Positions 41,553 through 49,353 of a DNA stretch of 64,000 bases are shown here, piece after piece. The stretch lies in contig NZ_CP082326.1 of assembly GCF_019884785.1 (NCBI RefSeq), positions 1,543,355-1,607,354 on the forward strand, read 5' to 3'. A program made the translations under genes and the position numbers. Position 1 is the stretch's first letter. Each line of letters starts with the position of its first letter. A model generated the notes under the pieces. That model saw nothing but the letters and a program-made list of their open reading frames with translations. It did no database searches and was not told the origin of the DNA. The DNA is from Crassaminicella profunda. Its GTDB lineage: Bacteria; Bacillota; Clostridia; Peptostreptococcales; Thermotaleaceae.

Positions 41553-42003
41553 AGATATAAGAAAACTTGTTGGTAGTAGGCCTATTATATTAACTGGTTC
41601 AGGGATTATTATACTAAATGAATCTAAAGAGGTATTACTACAATTTAGGAAAGATACAAATAACTGGGGGCTACCTGGTGGATATATGGAACTAGGGGAA
41701 ACATTTGAAGATACAATAAGACGAGAGCTTAAAGAAGAAATGAATGTACAAGTAGAAAACTTAACACTATATGATGTCCTGTCTGGTCCCTTGTATTATC
41801 ATGAATATCCAAATGGCGACAAGGTGTATAGTGTAACTGTTTTATATACTGCTAACAAAATAGTTGGAAAAATTGAAGTTGATAATAAAGAGATAGCTAC
41901 CGTTAAATTTTTTTCACCAAACAAATTACCATCCAATATTACTAAAACAACAAAAATGATTTTAGAATCTTATATCTATAAAGAAAAGAATAATGAAGGA
42001 TAG
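41539..42003 (+). CDS. NUDIX hydrolase (154 aa)
   Basis: ATG after AAAGAGGAAT. The Nudix box is clear: GGYMELGETFEDTIRRELKE followed by EMNV, i.e. G-x5-E-x7-REL-x-EE with the last Gly replaced by Asn. The beta-rich flanks and WGLPGG match small MutT-type proteins. It hydrolyses a nucleoside-diphosphate-linked substrate, not known here. Its position between tail and holin, with a terminator after it, marks it as cargo. Confidence 0.85.
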   Translation: MGYIEDIRKLVGSRPIILTGSGIIILNESKEVLLQFRKDTNNWGLPGGYMELGETFEDTIRRELKEEMNVQVENLTLYDVLSGPLYYHEYPNGDKVYSVTVLYTANKIVGKIEVDNKEIATVKFFSPNKLPSNITKTTKMILESYIYKEKNNEG

Positions 42004-42021
42004 AAAAAATATTGAAACATA

Positions 42022-42049
42022 AACACCTGTAAAAATGGGTGTTATTTTT
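42022..42049 (+). terminator. Intrinsic terminator after the NUDIX gene
   Basis: AACACC (42022-42027) pairs with GGTGTT (42038-42043), followed by ATTTTTA. Lysis genes need a promoter or read-through beyond it. Confidence 0.6.
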
Positions 42050-42069
42050 ATATAGAAAAGAGGGATACA

Positions 42070-42579
42070 ATGGACCAATTAATCAACTATATGGACAAAG
42101 TTGCAAGTGGGACAAAACCATTTTGGGGAACTATATTAGCCATTATAAGCTATGTTATGTTTCCAGACAAAGCATATCAAACAGCAGCATTTGCTGTTGG
42201 TGGTGCAATCATGCTTGATATAATTACAAAATATATTGCATTATCTCACGAATGTCATGGATATAGAAATGCAGTTAGAGAAAGAAAAATATTTTCTAAA
42301 ACTTTATGGGAAGGGACTAGGATTAAACTAGTCTCTTATTTAATTGTATTTATATTAGCAGGATTAGCTTACAGAGTAACTATGTTAAAACAAGTAAGTG
42401 TATTCCTTGCTACTATAGTATATTCAGTTATTTTTCTTCGAGAGGGGCAGTCAATACTAGAAAACTTATGTGACGCTGGAGCAGACCTAAAATGGTTGCT
42501 TATTTGGACTAAGAAAAAAGAGCAACAGATTTTAGAAAGCGAAATCGAAGAAAGGAGCGATGATGTTGAGAAAATATAA
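42070..42579 (+). CDS. Phage holin (169 aa)
   Basis: ATG after AAAGAGGGATAC. Several hydrophobic helices (about 18-32, 38-55, 83-103 and 105-125) and a charged C-terminal tail (EIEERSDDVEK) match the larger clostridial holin/toxin-secretion family. It overlaps the amidase gene. It forms the membrane lesion that releases the endolysin. Confidence 0.82.
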   Translation: MDQLINYMDKVASGTKPFWGTILAIISYVMFPDKAYQTAAFAVGGAIMLDIITKYIALSHECHGYRNAVRERKIFSKTLWEGTRIKLVSYLIVFILAGLAYRVTMLKQVSVFLATIVYSVIFLREGQSILENLCDAGADLKWLLIWTKKKEQQILESEIEERSDDVEKI

Positions 42580-43342
42580 ATTTGTAATAGATCCAGGACA
42601 TGGTGGAAAAGATCGTGCTAACAAAGGACATTCTGGTAGGTATGTTGAAGCTGATGGGAATTTACAATTTGCTTTATATTTAAGAGATTATTTAAATCCA
42701 TATTTCCATGTTGTTTTGACTAGGGATAAAGATAAGACATTATCTCTTACAGAGCGTGGAAGAATGGCCAAGGGTGCTGATATGTTCTTATCAGTTCACT
42801 CAGATGCGTATACTTCTAACAGCTCAGGTGTTACTATATTTGACAGCGTAGACCTTAAAAATGAGGATATTGCAAAAAATATTGGCAAAGCTGTAGCGGA
42901 TGCAATGGGTATTCCATTTCGAGGATCAAGAGAAAAAGAATCATCAAGACATCCAGGAGAGGATTATTATACAGTAATCGATGTAGCGCAAGATGGTGGA
43001 TGTCCTTGTGTATTACTGCTAGAAAGAGGCTTCCATAGCAATCCTGCTGAGGAAAAGAAATTGCTAAATGCTAATATTGTACAAGCAAGTGCTGAAGCAA
43101 CTGCGAATGCAATAAAAAAATATTATAAAATTCAGGAGGTAATGAGCATGGGAAGGATATTTAAAGATATAGAGGATGATAGATGGTCAGCTCCATATAT
43201 AGAAGCTGCAAAAGAATTAGACATTATTAATGGCAATGATGATGGGACATTCAATCCTGCTGGATCACTTACACGGGAACAGGCAGCTGTTTTAACTGTT
43301 AGATTGTATGAAAAAATAACAGGTAGAAAGGTGGTTAAATAA
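42563..43342 (+). CDS. N-acetylmuramoyl-L-alanine amidase with C-terminal SLH module
   Basis: 259 residues; ATGs at 42560 and 42563, the second better spaced from AAAGGAG. Amidase_3 motifs: VIDPGHGG (His), a Glu near YVEADG, LSVHSDA (His), LLLERGFHSN (catalytic Glu). Residues ~196-255 form one S-layer-homology module (FKDIEDDRWSAPYIEAAKEL, NPAGSLTREQAAVLTVRLYE) that would bind cell-wall polymer. An internal start at 43148 may make the module alone. This is the endolysin. Confidence 0.88.
   Translation: MLRKYKFVIDPGHGGKDRANKGHSGRYVEADGNLQFALYLRDYLNPYFHVVLTRDKDKTLSLTERGRMAKGADMFLSVHSDAYTSNSSGVTIFDSVDLKNEDIAKNIGKAVADAMGIPFRGSREKESSRHPGEDYYTVIDVAQDGGCPCVLLLERGFHSNPAEEKKLLNANIVQASAEATANAIKKYYKIQEVMSMGRIFKDIEDDRWSAPYIEAAKELDIINGNDDGTFNPAGSLTREQAAVLTVRLYEKITGRKVVK
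43148..43342 (+). CDS. Internal-start product: free SLH cell-wall-binding module (64 aa)
   Basis: GGAGGT at 43135-43140 is followed, 7 bases later and in frame, by ATG 43148 (another ATG at 43142). The site is stronger than that of the full gene. The product MGRIFKDIEDDRW... is exactly the SLH module. Other clostridial phage endolysins are known to make such a truncated binding subunit. Seen: site, spacing and frame; use of it is inferred. Confidence 0.6.
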   Translation: MGRIFKDIEDDRWSAPYIEAAKELDIINGNDDGTFNPAGSLTREQAAVLTVRLYEKITGRKVVK

Positions 43343-43660
43343 ATGAATAGTACAGTAATATATGTATTTATAGCATTGTTTGTAGGTATAGGGATTGCTA
43401 GCTTGTATCCATATTTGAAAGATTTCAGAGTGTCTCCGCAAGAAAAAGCGAAGGTACAAGAGATCTTGGTAGATACGACAAAAGATATCTTGCGAGTTGC
43501 TACTTCAAAGGATAAAGAACAATTAGTATTGGCCATTACCAATATTACAATGAGAAAATTAGAACAGGAGAATATCAAAGGATTTAGAAGACAGGATATT
43601 GAGCTTATGGGTAACATAGTGGTTGAAAAGTTAAAAGGATATACAAAAGCAGGGGTTTAG
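43343..43660 (+). CDS. Small single-pass membrane protein, second holin-like (105 aa)
   Basis: ATG directly after the amidase stop, with GAAAGGTGG as ribosome site. One N-terminal helix (VIYVFIALFVGIGIASLYPYL) and a charged helical tail, as in LLH-type holins and spanin-like helpers. It ends the lysis operon just before a terminator. Confidence 0.6.
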   Translation: MNSTVIYVFIALFVGIGIASLYPYLKDFRVSPQEKAKVQEILVDTTKDILRVATSKDKEQLVLAITNITMRKLEQENIKGFRRQDIELMGNIVVEKLKGYTKAGV

Positions 43661-43673
43661 CTCCTGTTTTTTT
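43650..43673 (+). terminator. Intrinsic terminator ending the lysis operon
   Basis: CAGGGG pairs with CTCCTG (one G-U pair; stem 43650-43666), followed by seven or more T. The stem overlaps the last codons of the preceding gene. Confidence 0.75.
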
Positions 43674-43699
43674 ACTTTTTAATAAAAACAAAATATTTG

Positions 43700-43728
43700 T
43701 TGAAAAGTAATAAATTGTATATTAAAAT
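43700..43728 (+). promoter_or_regulatory. Promoter of the secreted SPRY protein gene
   Basis: TTGAAA (43700-43705) and TAAAAT (43723-43728) with a 17-bp spacer, 47 bp before the ATG and downstream of a terminator, so the gene can be expressed independently. Confidence 0.5.
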
Positions 43729-43774
43729 ATAATTTGACAAAATATAACTAAAATTTACAAAACAGGAGGAAGAA

Positions 43775-44983
43775 ATGATGTATTTTAGAAAAAAAGTAAG
43801 GTTTAAATTTATTGCAGTATTATTGATGATGGTATTTATTATGGGTAATGGAAATTTTAATGTATATGCAGAATCAGATGAGGTAGTACATTACTTACCA
43901 ACTTCTCATGGAGTCACATTATCTAATAACAATTTGACTGTTACTTTTAAATTCCCAGTTACCTCAAGAGCGAATAAAGGCAAAACTTCAGGAAAATGGT
44001 ATTGGGAAGTTAGTGTGGACTCATCAGATTGGAGTGACAATGAAACGCCTATGTGTGTAGGTATAGGAAATAAAAATACTTCTAATTTAGAGTGTATAGG
44101 AGTTCGCAGTAATGCTGTGACTAGTAGATGCTATTATAGTTATGGTAATAGTAGTAATAAAACAGGAGAAAAATTTCCAGGAAATCAAAATAGCATTCGT
44201 TCACCTTATGGGGAAATGTTCTTTGTTAATGATGTAATTGGAGTAGGTTTAGATATGGATAATTATACTTTAGAATTTTTTAGAAATGGAAAATCTCTAG
44301 GTATTGCATTTAATGATCTAAAAAGCTTAGGCGAAGTCTATCCTATGTTATCATATGGTAGTAGCGCTGGTACTAGCCAAGTAACTACAAATTTCGGACG
44401 TAAACCTTTTAAATATCCTATTCCTAAAGGATTTAAGCCATATGATCAAATAGAGATAGATGCTCCAACAAATTTAACTGCTACAGCTAATGTTGATAAC
44501 ATAGTTCTTAAGTGGGATGAAGTGAATGGAGTGGAACGTTATATTGTAAAAAGATCAATTACAGAAGGTGGTCCTTATGAAACTGTTGGAAATAGTGTGT
44601 ATTCAGAATACATAGATACAAAAGATTTAGATGCTGGTGTAACGTACTATTATGTAGTATTGGCAGCAAATGAGGATAATGAAAGTAAAAACTCTAATGA
44701 AGCATCAGCTACATTGAAAAAGTCAGGTGGTTCAGGCGAAACAGGACATATTAGTGGAGACAGAGCATTGGTTGTAATTACAATGACAAATAGTAATGAA
44801 AATGAATACGATTTATCTGCATCTGAAGTAAATGAATTTATTAGTTGGTATAATAAGAGAAGCAGCGGGAGTGGAAATGCATATTATATTATAAACAAAG
44901 ATTTCAATAAAGGACCATTCAAAAGTAGAAAAGATTATATAGCATTTGATAAAATTTCACAATTTGAAGTGATGGAATATTAA
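43775..44983 (+). CDS. Secreted SPRY-FN3 protein (402 aa)
   Basis: ATG after CAGGAGGAAG. A signal peptide (basic MMYFRKKVRFKF, hydrophobic 12-26, likely cut after VYA at 32) is followed by a SPRY/B30.2-like domain (~45-215: GKWYWEVSV, DVIGVGLDMDNYTLEFFRNGKSLG, YPMLSYG). A fibronectin III domain comes next (~230-315: APTNLTATANVDNIVLKWDE...YYYVVLAA), then a Gly-rich linker and a ~75-residue C-terminal domain (RALVVITMTNSNENEYDLSASEV). SPRY domains bind proteins or carbohydrates. A moron with own promoter and terminator, probably a lysogenic-conversion surface protein. Domains good; function unknown. Confidence 0.78.
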   Translation: MMYFRKKVRFKFIAVLLMMVFIMGNGNFNVYAESDEVVHYLPTSHGVTLSNNNLTVTFKFPVTSRANKGKTSGKWYWEVSVDSSDWSDNETPMCVGIGNKNTSNLECIGVRSNAVTSRCYYSYGNSSNKTGEKFPGNQNSIRSPYGEMFFVNDVIGVGLDMDNYTLEFFRNGKSLGIAFNDLKSLGEVYPMLSYGSSAGTSQVTTNFGRKPFKYPIPKGFKPYDQIEIDAPTNLTATANVDNIVLKWDEVNGVERYIVKRSITEGGPYETVGNSVYSEYIDTKDLDAGVTYYYVVLAANEDNESKNSNEASATLKKSGGSGETGHISGDRALVVITMTNSNENEYDLSASEVNEFISWYNKRSSGSGNAYYIINKDFNKGPFKSRKDYIAFDKISQFEVMEY

Positions 44984-44990
44984 ATAGAAG

Positions 44991-45025
44991 ACCTTGGGAG
45001 TAGATCCCAAGGTTCATTTTGTTTT
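44991..45025 (+). terminator. Intrinsic terminator after the SPRY gene
   Basis: A perfect 9-bp stem (ACCTTGGGA 44991-44999, TCCCAAGGT 45005-45013) followed by a T-rich tract. It separates the gene from a convergent one. Confidence 0.75.
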
Positions 45026-45091
45026 TAATAAAAATTTATTTAATGTAAGGAACAAATATAAAGAAAAAGGAACAGAAATTTGTTGTGTCTT

Positions 45092-45439
45092 TTACACTTT
45101 TAAGCATTTGTAAATCCATATAACATGAGCAATATAAGGTATAAATTGTATAGATAATGGTACCAATAAAATGCTCATATAAATATCAGGATCTTTATAC
45201 CTTTCAGCAAGCTTCAATAATAAAATAGGTACAAGAGCAATACATATCCTTATAATAAACCCTTTCCAGAATGGCAATTCCATCAACCACACCATAAGAC
45301 AATTAGCTTCTTCAACTACTCCAAAAGTATACATTCCTAAATAAGTTAGCAAATAATCTCCTATCATCAAAAGAAATAAGATATTAAGAATAGTATTTGT
45401 AGAAACTTTTTTTCTGGATTTTTCTTTTGCAAACTCCAT
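45092..45439 (-). CDS. DUF5658-like membrane protein (115 aa)
   Basis: ATG 45439 after TTAAGGAGAAT; the longer frame has no site. Helices at about 18-36, 50-70 and 85-108 with the motif GDYLLTYLGMYTFGVVEEANCLMVWLM, which fits DUF5658. Function unknown. Divergent from the SGNH gene over a palindrome. Confidence 0.65.
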   Translation of the reverse strand: MEFAKEKSRKKVSTNTILNILFLLMIGDYLLTYLGMYTFGVVEEANCLMVWLMELPFWKGFIIRICIALVPILLLKLAERYKDPDIYMSILLVPLSIQFIPYIAHVIWIYKCLKV

Positions 45440-45484
45440 AACAATTCTCCTTAAGAATAGAATTATTACGAGTATTTCCAAAAA

Positions 45485-45500
45485 GTATAATTAATTATAC
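45485..45500. promoter_or_regulatory. 16-bp perfect palindrome with -10 boxes in both directions
   Basis: GTATAATTAATTATAC reads identically on both strands and contains TATAAT each way, between the divergent DUF5658-like and SGNH genes. Probably overlapping divergent promoters or a repressor site; no good -35 boxes are seen. Confidence 0.45.
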
Positions 45501-45543
45501 AATAAGAGATGGAATAGACCTATAGTAGAAGGAGGTAACTTAT

Positions 45544-46125
45544 TTGAAAGTAGTATGTATTGGAGATAGTTTAACTTATGGATATGGAGTAAATAGAAAA
45601 GAGTCATGGATATATTTGGTCGAGAATAAATATGATGTAGAAATTTTTAATAAGGGCATGAATGGAGATACAACAGAAGGAATGATATTAAGGTTTCAAA
45701 GGGATGTTATTGAAAATAAGTCTTCTTATGTAATGATTATGGGTGGTAGTAATGACTTAATAATGGGGATACCGTTACAGATTATTCAATCAAATATTGA
45801 TAAAATGGTCAATTTGGCATATGAAAACAACATTAATCCTATTATTGGAATTCAACCATTTACAGAGCCTAAAATGGCTAATATGTATTGGTCTTCAACA
45901 ACAGATTTTAATAGAGTAAATGAAAACATTGAAAAATATAAAGAATGGGCTATACAATTTGAAAAAACAGATCATATTAGAGTTATTGATTTTTGTTCAG
46001 AATTAAATATACATGTTACAGAAGAAAATAAGCATTTGTTTTATATAGATGGAGTACACTTAACATCGAAAGGGCATAAAATTATGGCAAATATAGAAAA
46101 ATTGAAAGCTATTTTTGAAAATTAA
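45544..46125 (+). CDS. SGNH/GDSL hydrolase (193 aa)
   Basis: TTG after AGAAGGAGGTAAC. Family blocks: GDSLTYGYG (7-15, nucleophile Ser), an Asn/Gly block GMNGDT, MGGSNDL and the DGVHLTSKGH Asp-His pair. Typical single-domain esterase of the SGNH superfamily, cytosolic (no signal peptide). It could deacylate a host polymer or lipid. Followed by a terminator. Confidence 0.85.
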   Translation: MKVVCIGDSLTYGYGVNRKESWIYLVENKYDVEIFNKGMNGDTTEGMILRFQRDVIENKSSYVMIMGGSNDLIMGIPLQIIQSNIDKMVNLAYENNINPIIGIQPFTEPKMANMYWSSTTDFNRVNENIEKYKEWAIQFEKTDHIRVIDFCSELNIHVTEENKHLFYIDGVHLTSKGHKIMANIEKLKAIFEN

Positions 46126-46129
46126 TAAG

Positions 46130-46153
46130 GACAGGGAACTAACCCTGTCTTTT
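46130..46153 (+). terminator. Intrinsic terminator between convergent genes
   Basis: GACAGGG (46130-46136) pairs with CCCTGTC (46143-46149) around AACTAA, followed by TTTTA. It lies between the SGNH gene and the leftward coiled-coil gene. Confidence 0.7.
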
Positions 46154-46400
46154 ATAAAGCATATGCTTTTTCTTCATTAATATTTTCTATTTCTTTGTTT
46201 AAATCTTCTAGTATACTTATTTGTTCATTAATCTTACGAATTAGCTTTTCTTCATCCACTTCTGATTTATATAATTCCAACTTTAATTCTTTTTCTTTAT
46301 TTTGAAGAAGTCTAATCTGACCTTCAGTATTTTTTATTAGTTCAATTTGTTTTGCTCTTTGATATTCTAACCCTTTTAATATTTCTTCATTACTTAACAA
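46152..46400 (-). CDS. Small coiled-coil protein (82 aa)
   Basis: TTG 46400, 8 bases after AAGGAGGTATCC. Nearly the whole product is a Lys/Glu/Leu heptad coil (RAKQIELIKNTEGQIRLLQN...). No family recognised. It lies downstream of lexA on the same strand. Confidence 0.55.
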   Translation of the reverse strand: MLSNEEILKGLEYQRAKQIELIKNTEGQIRLLQNKEKELKLELYKSEVDEEKLIRKINEQISILEDLNKEIENINEEKAYAL

Positions 46401-46456
46401 AGTGGATACCTCCTTAATAATTAATATATACAGGAGTATAACCATTTAATGAAATA

Positions 46457-47074
46457 TTATAACTTTCTAAAAATACCCTTAACCAATCCCAAAACCCTAA
46501 CAGTATTTATAATAATAGGTTCCATAGTAGAGTTTTCAGGCTGTAATCTAATAGAATCTTTTTCTTTGAAGAATCTCTTCACAGTAGCTTCATCTTCAAT
46601 CAAAGCTACAACAATATCTCCATCATTAGCGATGTTCTGTTGTTTTACAAGTACATAATCTCCATCTAAGATTCCTGCATTGATCATACTTTCTCCTTTT
46701 ATTTTTAACATAAAATATTTACTAAAGTGATCGATAAAACAAGATGGTATAGGATAGGTAGTTTCTATATTTTCATGAGCTAATATAGGTTGTCCAGCAG
46801 TTACTTTTCCTACGATCGGTATGTCTACGACGTTTTTTCTAGAGTTATTATCTATATGAATACCTACTATTTCTATACAGCGTGGTTTTGTGTGATCTTT
46901 CCGTAAATAACCTTTTTTTACAAGATTATTTATATGACCATGTACTGTAGAGGGAGAATTTAGGCCTGTACCTTTACATATTTCTCTAATCGTAGGAGGA
47001 TAACCTTTGTTAACAAATTCATTTTTTATATAATTTAAGATCTGTTCTTGCCGTTTTGATAATGTGTTTTTCAT
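46457..47074 (-). CDS. lexA: LexA repressor (prophage-borne)
   Basis: 205 residues from the ATG after AAAGGAGGTCG. An N-terminal winged HTH (YPPTIREICKGTGLNSPSTVHGHINNL is split by position 25-51), Ala93-Gly94 in VTAGQP as cleavage site, catalytic Ser129 (KGESM) and Lys166 (EATVKRF). All residues for RecA-stimulated self-cleavage are present. It diverges from a Y-family polymerase with SOS boxes between. A second host lexA probably exists elsewhere; this one lies inside the prophage as delimited here. Confidence 0.88.
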   Translation of the reverse strand: MKNTLSKRQEQILNYIKNEFVNKGYPPTIREICKGTGLNSPSTVHGHINNLVKKGYLRKDHTKPRCIEIVGIHIDNNSRKNVVDIPIVGKVTAGQPILAHENIETTYPIPSCFIDHFSKYFMLKIKGESMINAGILDGDYVLVKQQNIANDGDIVVALIEDEATVKRFFKEKDSIRLQPENSTMEPIIINTVRVLGLVKGIFRKL

Positions 47075-47137
47075 ACGACCTCCTTTACAATTTGTTGTAA
47101 TAATTATCTTAATTGTAGCATATCTTATAAGAATAAA

Positions 47138-47181
47138 CAAACATACGTTCGATAAAACTATTTACATCGAACTAATGTTCG
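47138..47181. promoter_or_regulatory. Two SOS (LexA) boxes between lexA and the polymerase gene
   Basis: CGAACTAATGTTCG (47168-47181) is a perfect Bacillus/Clostridium-type SOS palindrome. CAAACATACGTTCG (47138-47151) differs at one arm base. They are 30 bp apart, about three helical turns, in the divergent promoter region. Confidence 0.85.
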
Positions 47182-47220
47182 TATATAATATTGGTAGAAT
47201 ATACCGAGAAGGTGATTATA

Positions 47221-48480
47221 ATGAATAAAAGCAACAGAGTTATTTTTCATATTGATGTAAATTCTGCATACCTTTCATGGGAAGCGGTATATAGGTTACA
47301 ACATGGGGAATCAATTGACTTACGAGAAATTCCATCTATTGTAGGAGGCGATCCAAAGACTAGGCATGGTATTGTATTGACAAAATCTATACCAGCTAAA
47401 AAATATAAGATTCAAACAGGAGAGACGATATACTCTGCATTGCAGAAATGTCCTAATCTCACTATAGTACCACCGACCTATGGATTATATATTAAATGTA
47501 GTAATGCAATGGTAGAAATTCTTAAAGAATATTCACCAACAATTCAAAGGTATTCTGTGGACGAATGTTTCTTAGATTATACCAATATGGCAAAACATTT
47601 CGGTGATCCTATCACTGCAGCACATACAATAAAAGATAGAATACATAAAGAACTTGGGTTTACTGTGAATATTGGTGTATCAGTAAATAAGCTTTTAGCA
47701 AAAATGGCCTCAGATTTTACAAAACCTAATAGAGTACATACTTTATATCCTGAAGAAGTACCTGAGAAGATGTGGCCACTGCCGATAGAGGATTTATTTA
47801 TGGTAGGTAGGGCTACAGCACCTAAACTTCATAAAATAGGAATTTACACTATTGGAGATTTAGCAAAATACAATCTTGAACATATCAAATACATATTAAA
47901 AAGCCATGGAGAAATGATCTGGAAATATGCTAACGGTATTGAAGATTCAAAAGTAAGATTAAGTAATTATGAAAATATGAAAGGGATAGGGAACTCAACA
48001 ACAATAGCTTTTGATGTAGATGATAAAAGAACAGCGCATATGATTCTTCTAGGATTAACGGAGACCGTGTCTATGCGGTTAAGAGATGCAAAATATTGCT
48101 GTAAGGTAATAACTGTAGAAATTAAGAATAAAGACTTTATGAGATACACACATCAAAGAAAGTTATTTGCGCCTACAGATACAACCAATCAAATTTATAA
48201 AGTTGTAAAGGAATTATTTAATGAATCATGGAAAGGTGAATCCATAAGACATTTAGGAGTTCGAGTATCTGATTTTTGTACAAATCAATTCCAGCAAAGA
48301 TCATTATTTGATGAAGTAGACCTGGAAAAAACTAAAGCATTGGACGCTACTATAGATAAAATACGATCAAACTTTGGCAGCAAGTCAATTGTACGAGCAA
48401 GCTTTTTGCATTCTAGAATAAAGCCACTAATTGGTGGAGTAGGTACGCAAGATTATCCAATGATGTCAAGTTTATTATAA
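47221..48480 (+). CDS. Y-family DNA polymerase (DinB/UmuC-like)
   Basis: 419 residues from the ATG after GAGAAGGTG. Palm residues: FHIDVNSAYLSWEA (Asp) and RYSVDECFLDYT (Asp-Glu). Finger and thumb follow, with MVGRATAPKLHKIGIYTIGDLAKY (HhH) and a little-finger domain. The extended fingers (RLQHGESIDLREIPSIVGG) and length resemble UvrX-type polymerases carried by mobile elements. It performs translesion synthesis after damage, under LexA control. Confidence 0.9.
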   Translation: MNKSNRVIFHIDVNSAYLSWEAVYRLQHGESIDLREIPSIVGGDPKTRHGIVLTKSIPAKKYKIQTGETIYSALQKCPNLTIVPPTYGLYIKCSNAMVEILKEYSPTIQRYSVDECFLDYTNMAKHFGDPITAAHTIKDRIHKELGFTVNIGVSVNKLLAKMASDFTKPNRVHTLYPEEVPEKMWPLPIEDLFMVGRATAPKLHKIGIYTIGDLAKYNLEHIKYILKSHGEMIWKYANGIEDSKVRLSNYENMKGIGNSTTIAFDVDDKRTAHMILLGLTETVSMRLRDAKYCCKVITVEIKNKDFMRYTHQRKLFAPTDTTNQIYKVVKELFNESWKGESIRHLGVRVSDFCTNQFQQRSLFDEVDLEKTKALDATIDKIRSNFGSKSIVRASFLHSRIKPLIGGVGTQDYPMMSSLL

Positions 48481-48492
48481 GGATGATGGTAT

Positions 48493-48756
48493 ATGAAAGT
48501 AGTAGCAAAACCTATTGAAATGATAGCTTGGTTTGAACAGAATGGAGCTCCGCATCCAATTAGATTTAGATTGAAAAATAATGATGAATGTTGGAACATT
48601 ATTAAGGTTGAAAGAGTCATAACAGTAGAGAAAGAAAAATTGGCTGGCAATTATATGTATGTTTTTACGTGTCAGAGTGTCATAAATGATGTAACAAAAG
48701 TATACGTATTAAAGTATGAGTTGTCTAGCTGTAAATGGGTACTATTTAAAATATAG
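48493..48756 (+). CDS. SOS-operon protein of unknown function (87 aa)
   Basis: ATG after AAGGATGATGG, 12 bases beyond the polymerase stop. Beta-rich (EMIAWFEQNGAPHPIRFRL, VFTCQSVINDVTKVYVLKYEL). I recall this family sitting beside dinB-type polymerases in clostridia; function unknown, possibly a polymerase partner. Confidence 0.65.
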   Translation: MKVVAKPIEMIAWFEQNGAPHPIRFRLKNNDECWNIIKVERVITVEKEKLAGNYMYVFTCQSVINDVTKVYVLKYELSSCKWVLFKI

Positions 48757-48785
48757 AAGTTATTATACATGGGGGATGATATAAA

Positions 48786-49151
48786 ATGAATGGTTGTAGC
48801 AGTAATGAATACTATAAAACTGTTGTAGAAATGATAAAAACAATGGGGGTAGAGGGAACTGATGATTTTTTAAAAAAAGAGCTTTCAGACATGTCAAAGA
48901 ATGTTGCTTATATAAGAGAAAAAGTTGCTACGATTCAATATGCTTATGAAAAAGAAACAAATAGTGATACTTTGATGCATCTAAGACATGATTCTGAGAA
49001 CATGATAGAGCTTTTAAATAATCTACTTAAGAAGTTGGAAACAATTGATAAGAGATATATGTGTTTGCAGGAGTATTTAAGAAGAAATAATAGAAAAGAA
49101 ATTGTATATATAGACCAGGATTGCTCCTGGTCATCAAAGAAGGCATTGTAA
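48786..49151 (+). CDS. Small coiled-coil protein of unknown function (121 aa)
   Basis: ATG after GGGGGATG. Helical with coiled segments (LKKELSDMSKNVAYIREKV, MIELLNNLLKKLETIDKRY). A perfect 8-bp hairpin (GACCAGGA 49113-49120, TCCTGGTC 49125-49132) is embedded in its last codons. Third gene of the SOS-linked unit; not recognised. Confidence 0.5.
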   Translation: MNGCSSNEYYKTVVEMIKTMGVEGTDDFLKKELSDMSKNVAYIREKVATIQYAYEKETNSDTLMHLRHDSENMIELLNNLLKKLETIDKRYMCLQEYLRRNNRKEIVYIDQDCSWSSKKAL

Positions 49152-49189
49152 TAAATGGCTAATTTATGAAGTTGTGGTATGTATTAAGA

Positions 49190-49219
49190 ATTGGGAAGAA
49201 GCTCCCAATCCTTTTTTTT
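49190..49219. terminator. Terminator between convergent genes
   Basis: ATTGGGA (49190-49196) pairs with TCCCAAT (49203-49209), followed by eight T. It ends the SOS-linked unit and lies just beyond the stop of the leftward 42-residue gene. Confidence 0.75.
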
Positions 49220-49224
49220 ATTTA

Positions 49225-49353
49225 TTAGCAGCCACAGCTACCATATCCACCACAATTACATAATAGCAATACTAACAACAAGAAAAAGAATAATAATTCG
49301 GTCTTGCAACCACCACAACCATCATAATTTCCACCACATAGAGCGTCAGCCAT
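49225..49353 (-). CDS. Tiny Gly/Cys-rich membrane peptide (42 aa)
   Basis: ATG 49353 after GAAGGAGGTTTTTCC. The peptide has a Gly/Cys head (MADALCGGNYDGCGGCK), one hydrophobic helix (TELLFFFLLLVLLLC) and a Gly/Cys tail (NCGGYGSCGC); seven Cys in all. It resembles the YjcZ-type and clostridial spore-coat-type tiny proteins. A sporulation role is inference. It is too short for most gene finders. Confidence 0.6.
   Translation of the reverse strand: MADALCGGNYDGCGGCKTELLFFFLLLVLLLCNCGGYGSCGC

Noticed and set aside
49113-49132. Perfect 8-bp hairpin read first as a terminator
   Set aside because: It lies inside a coding region and is not followed by T; the real terminator is at 49190-49219.
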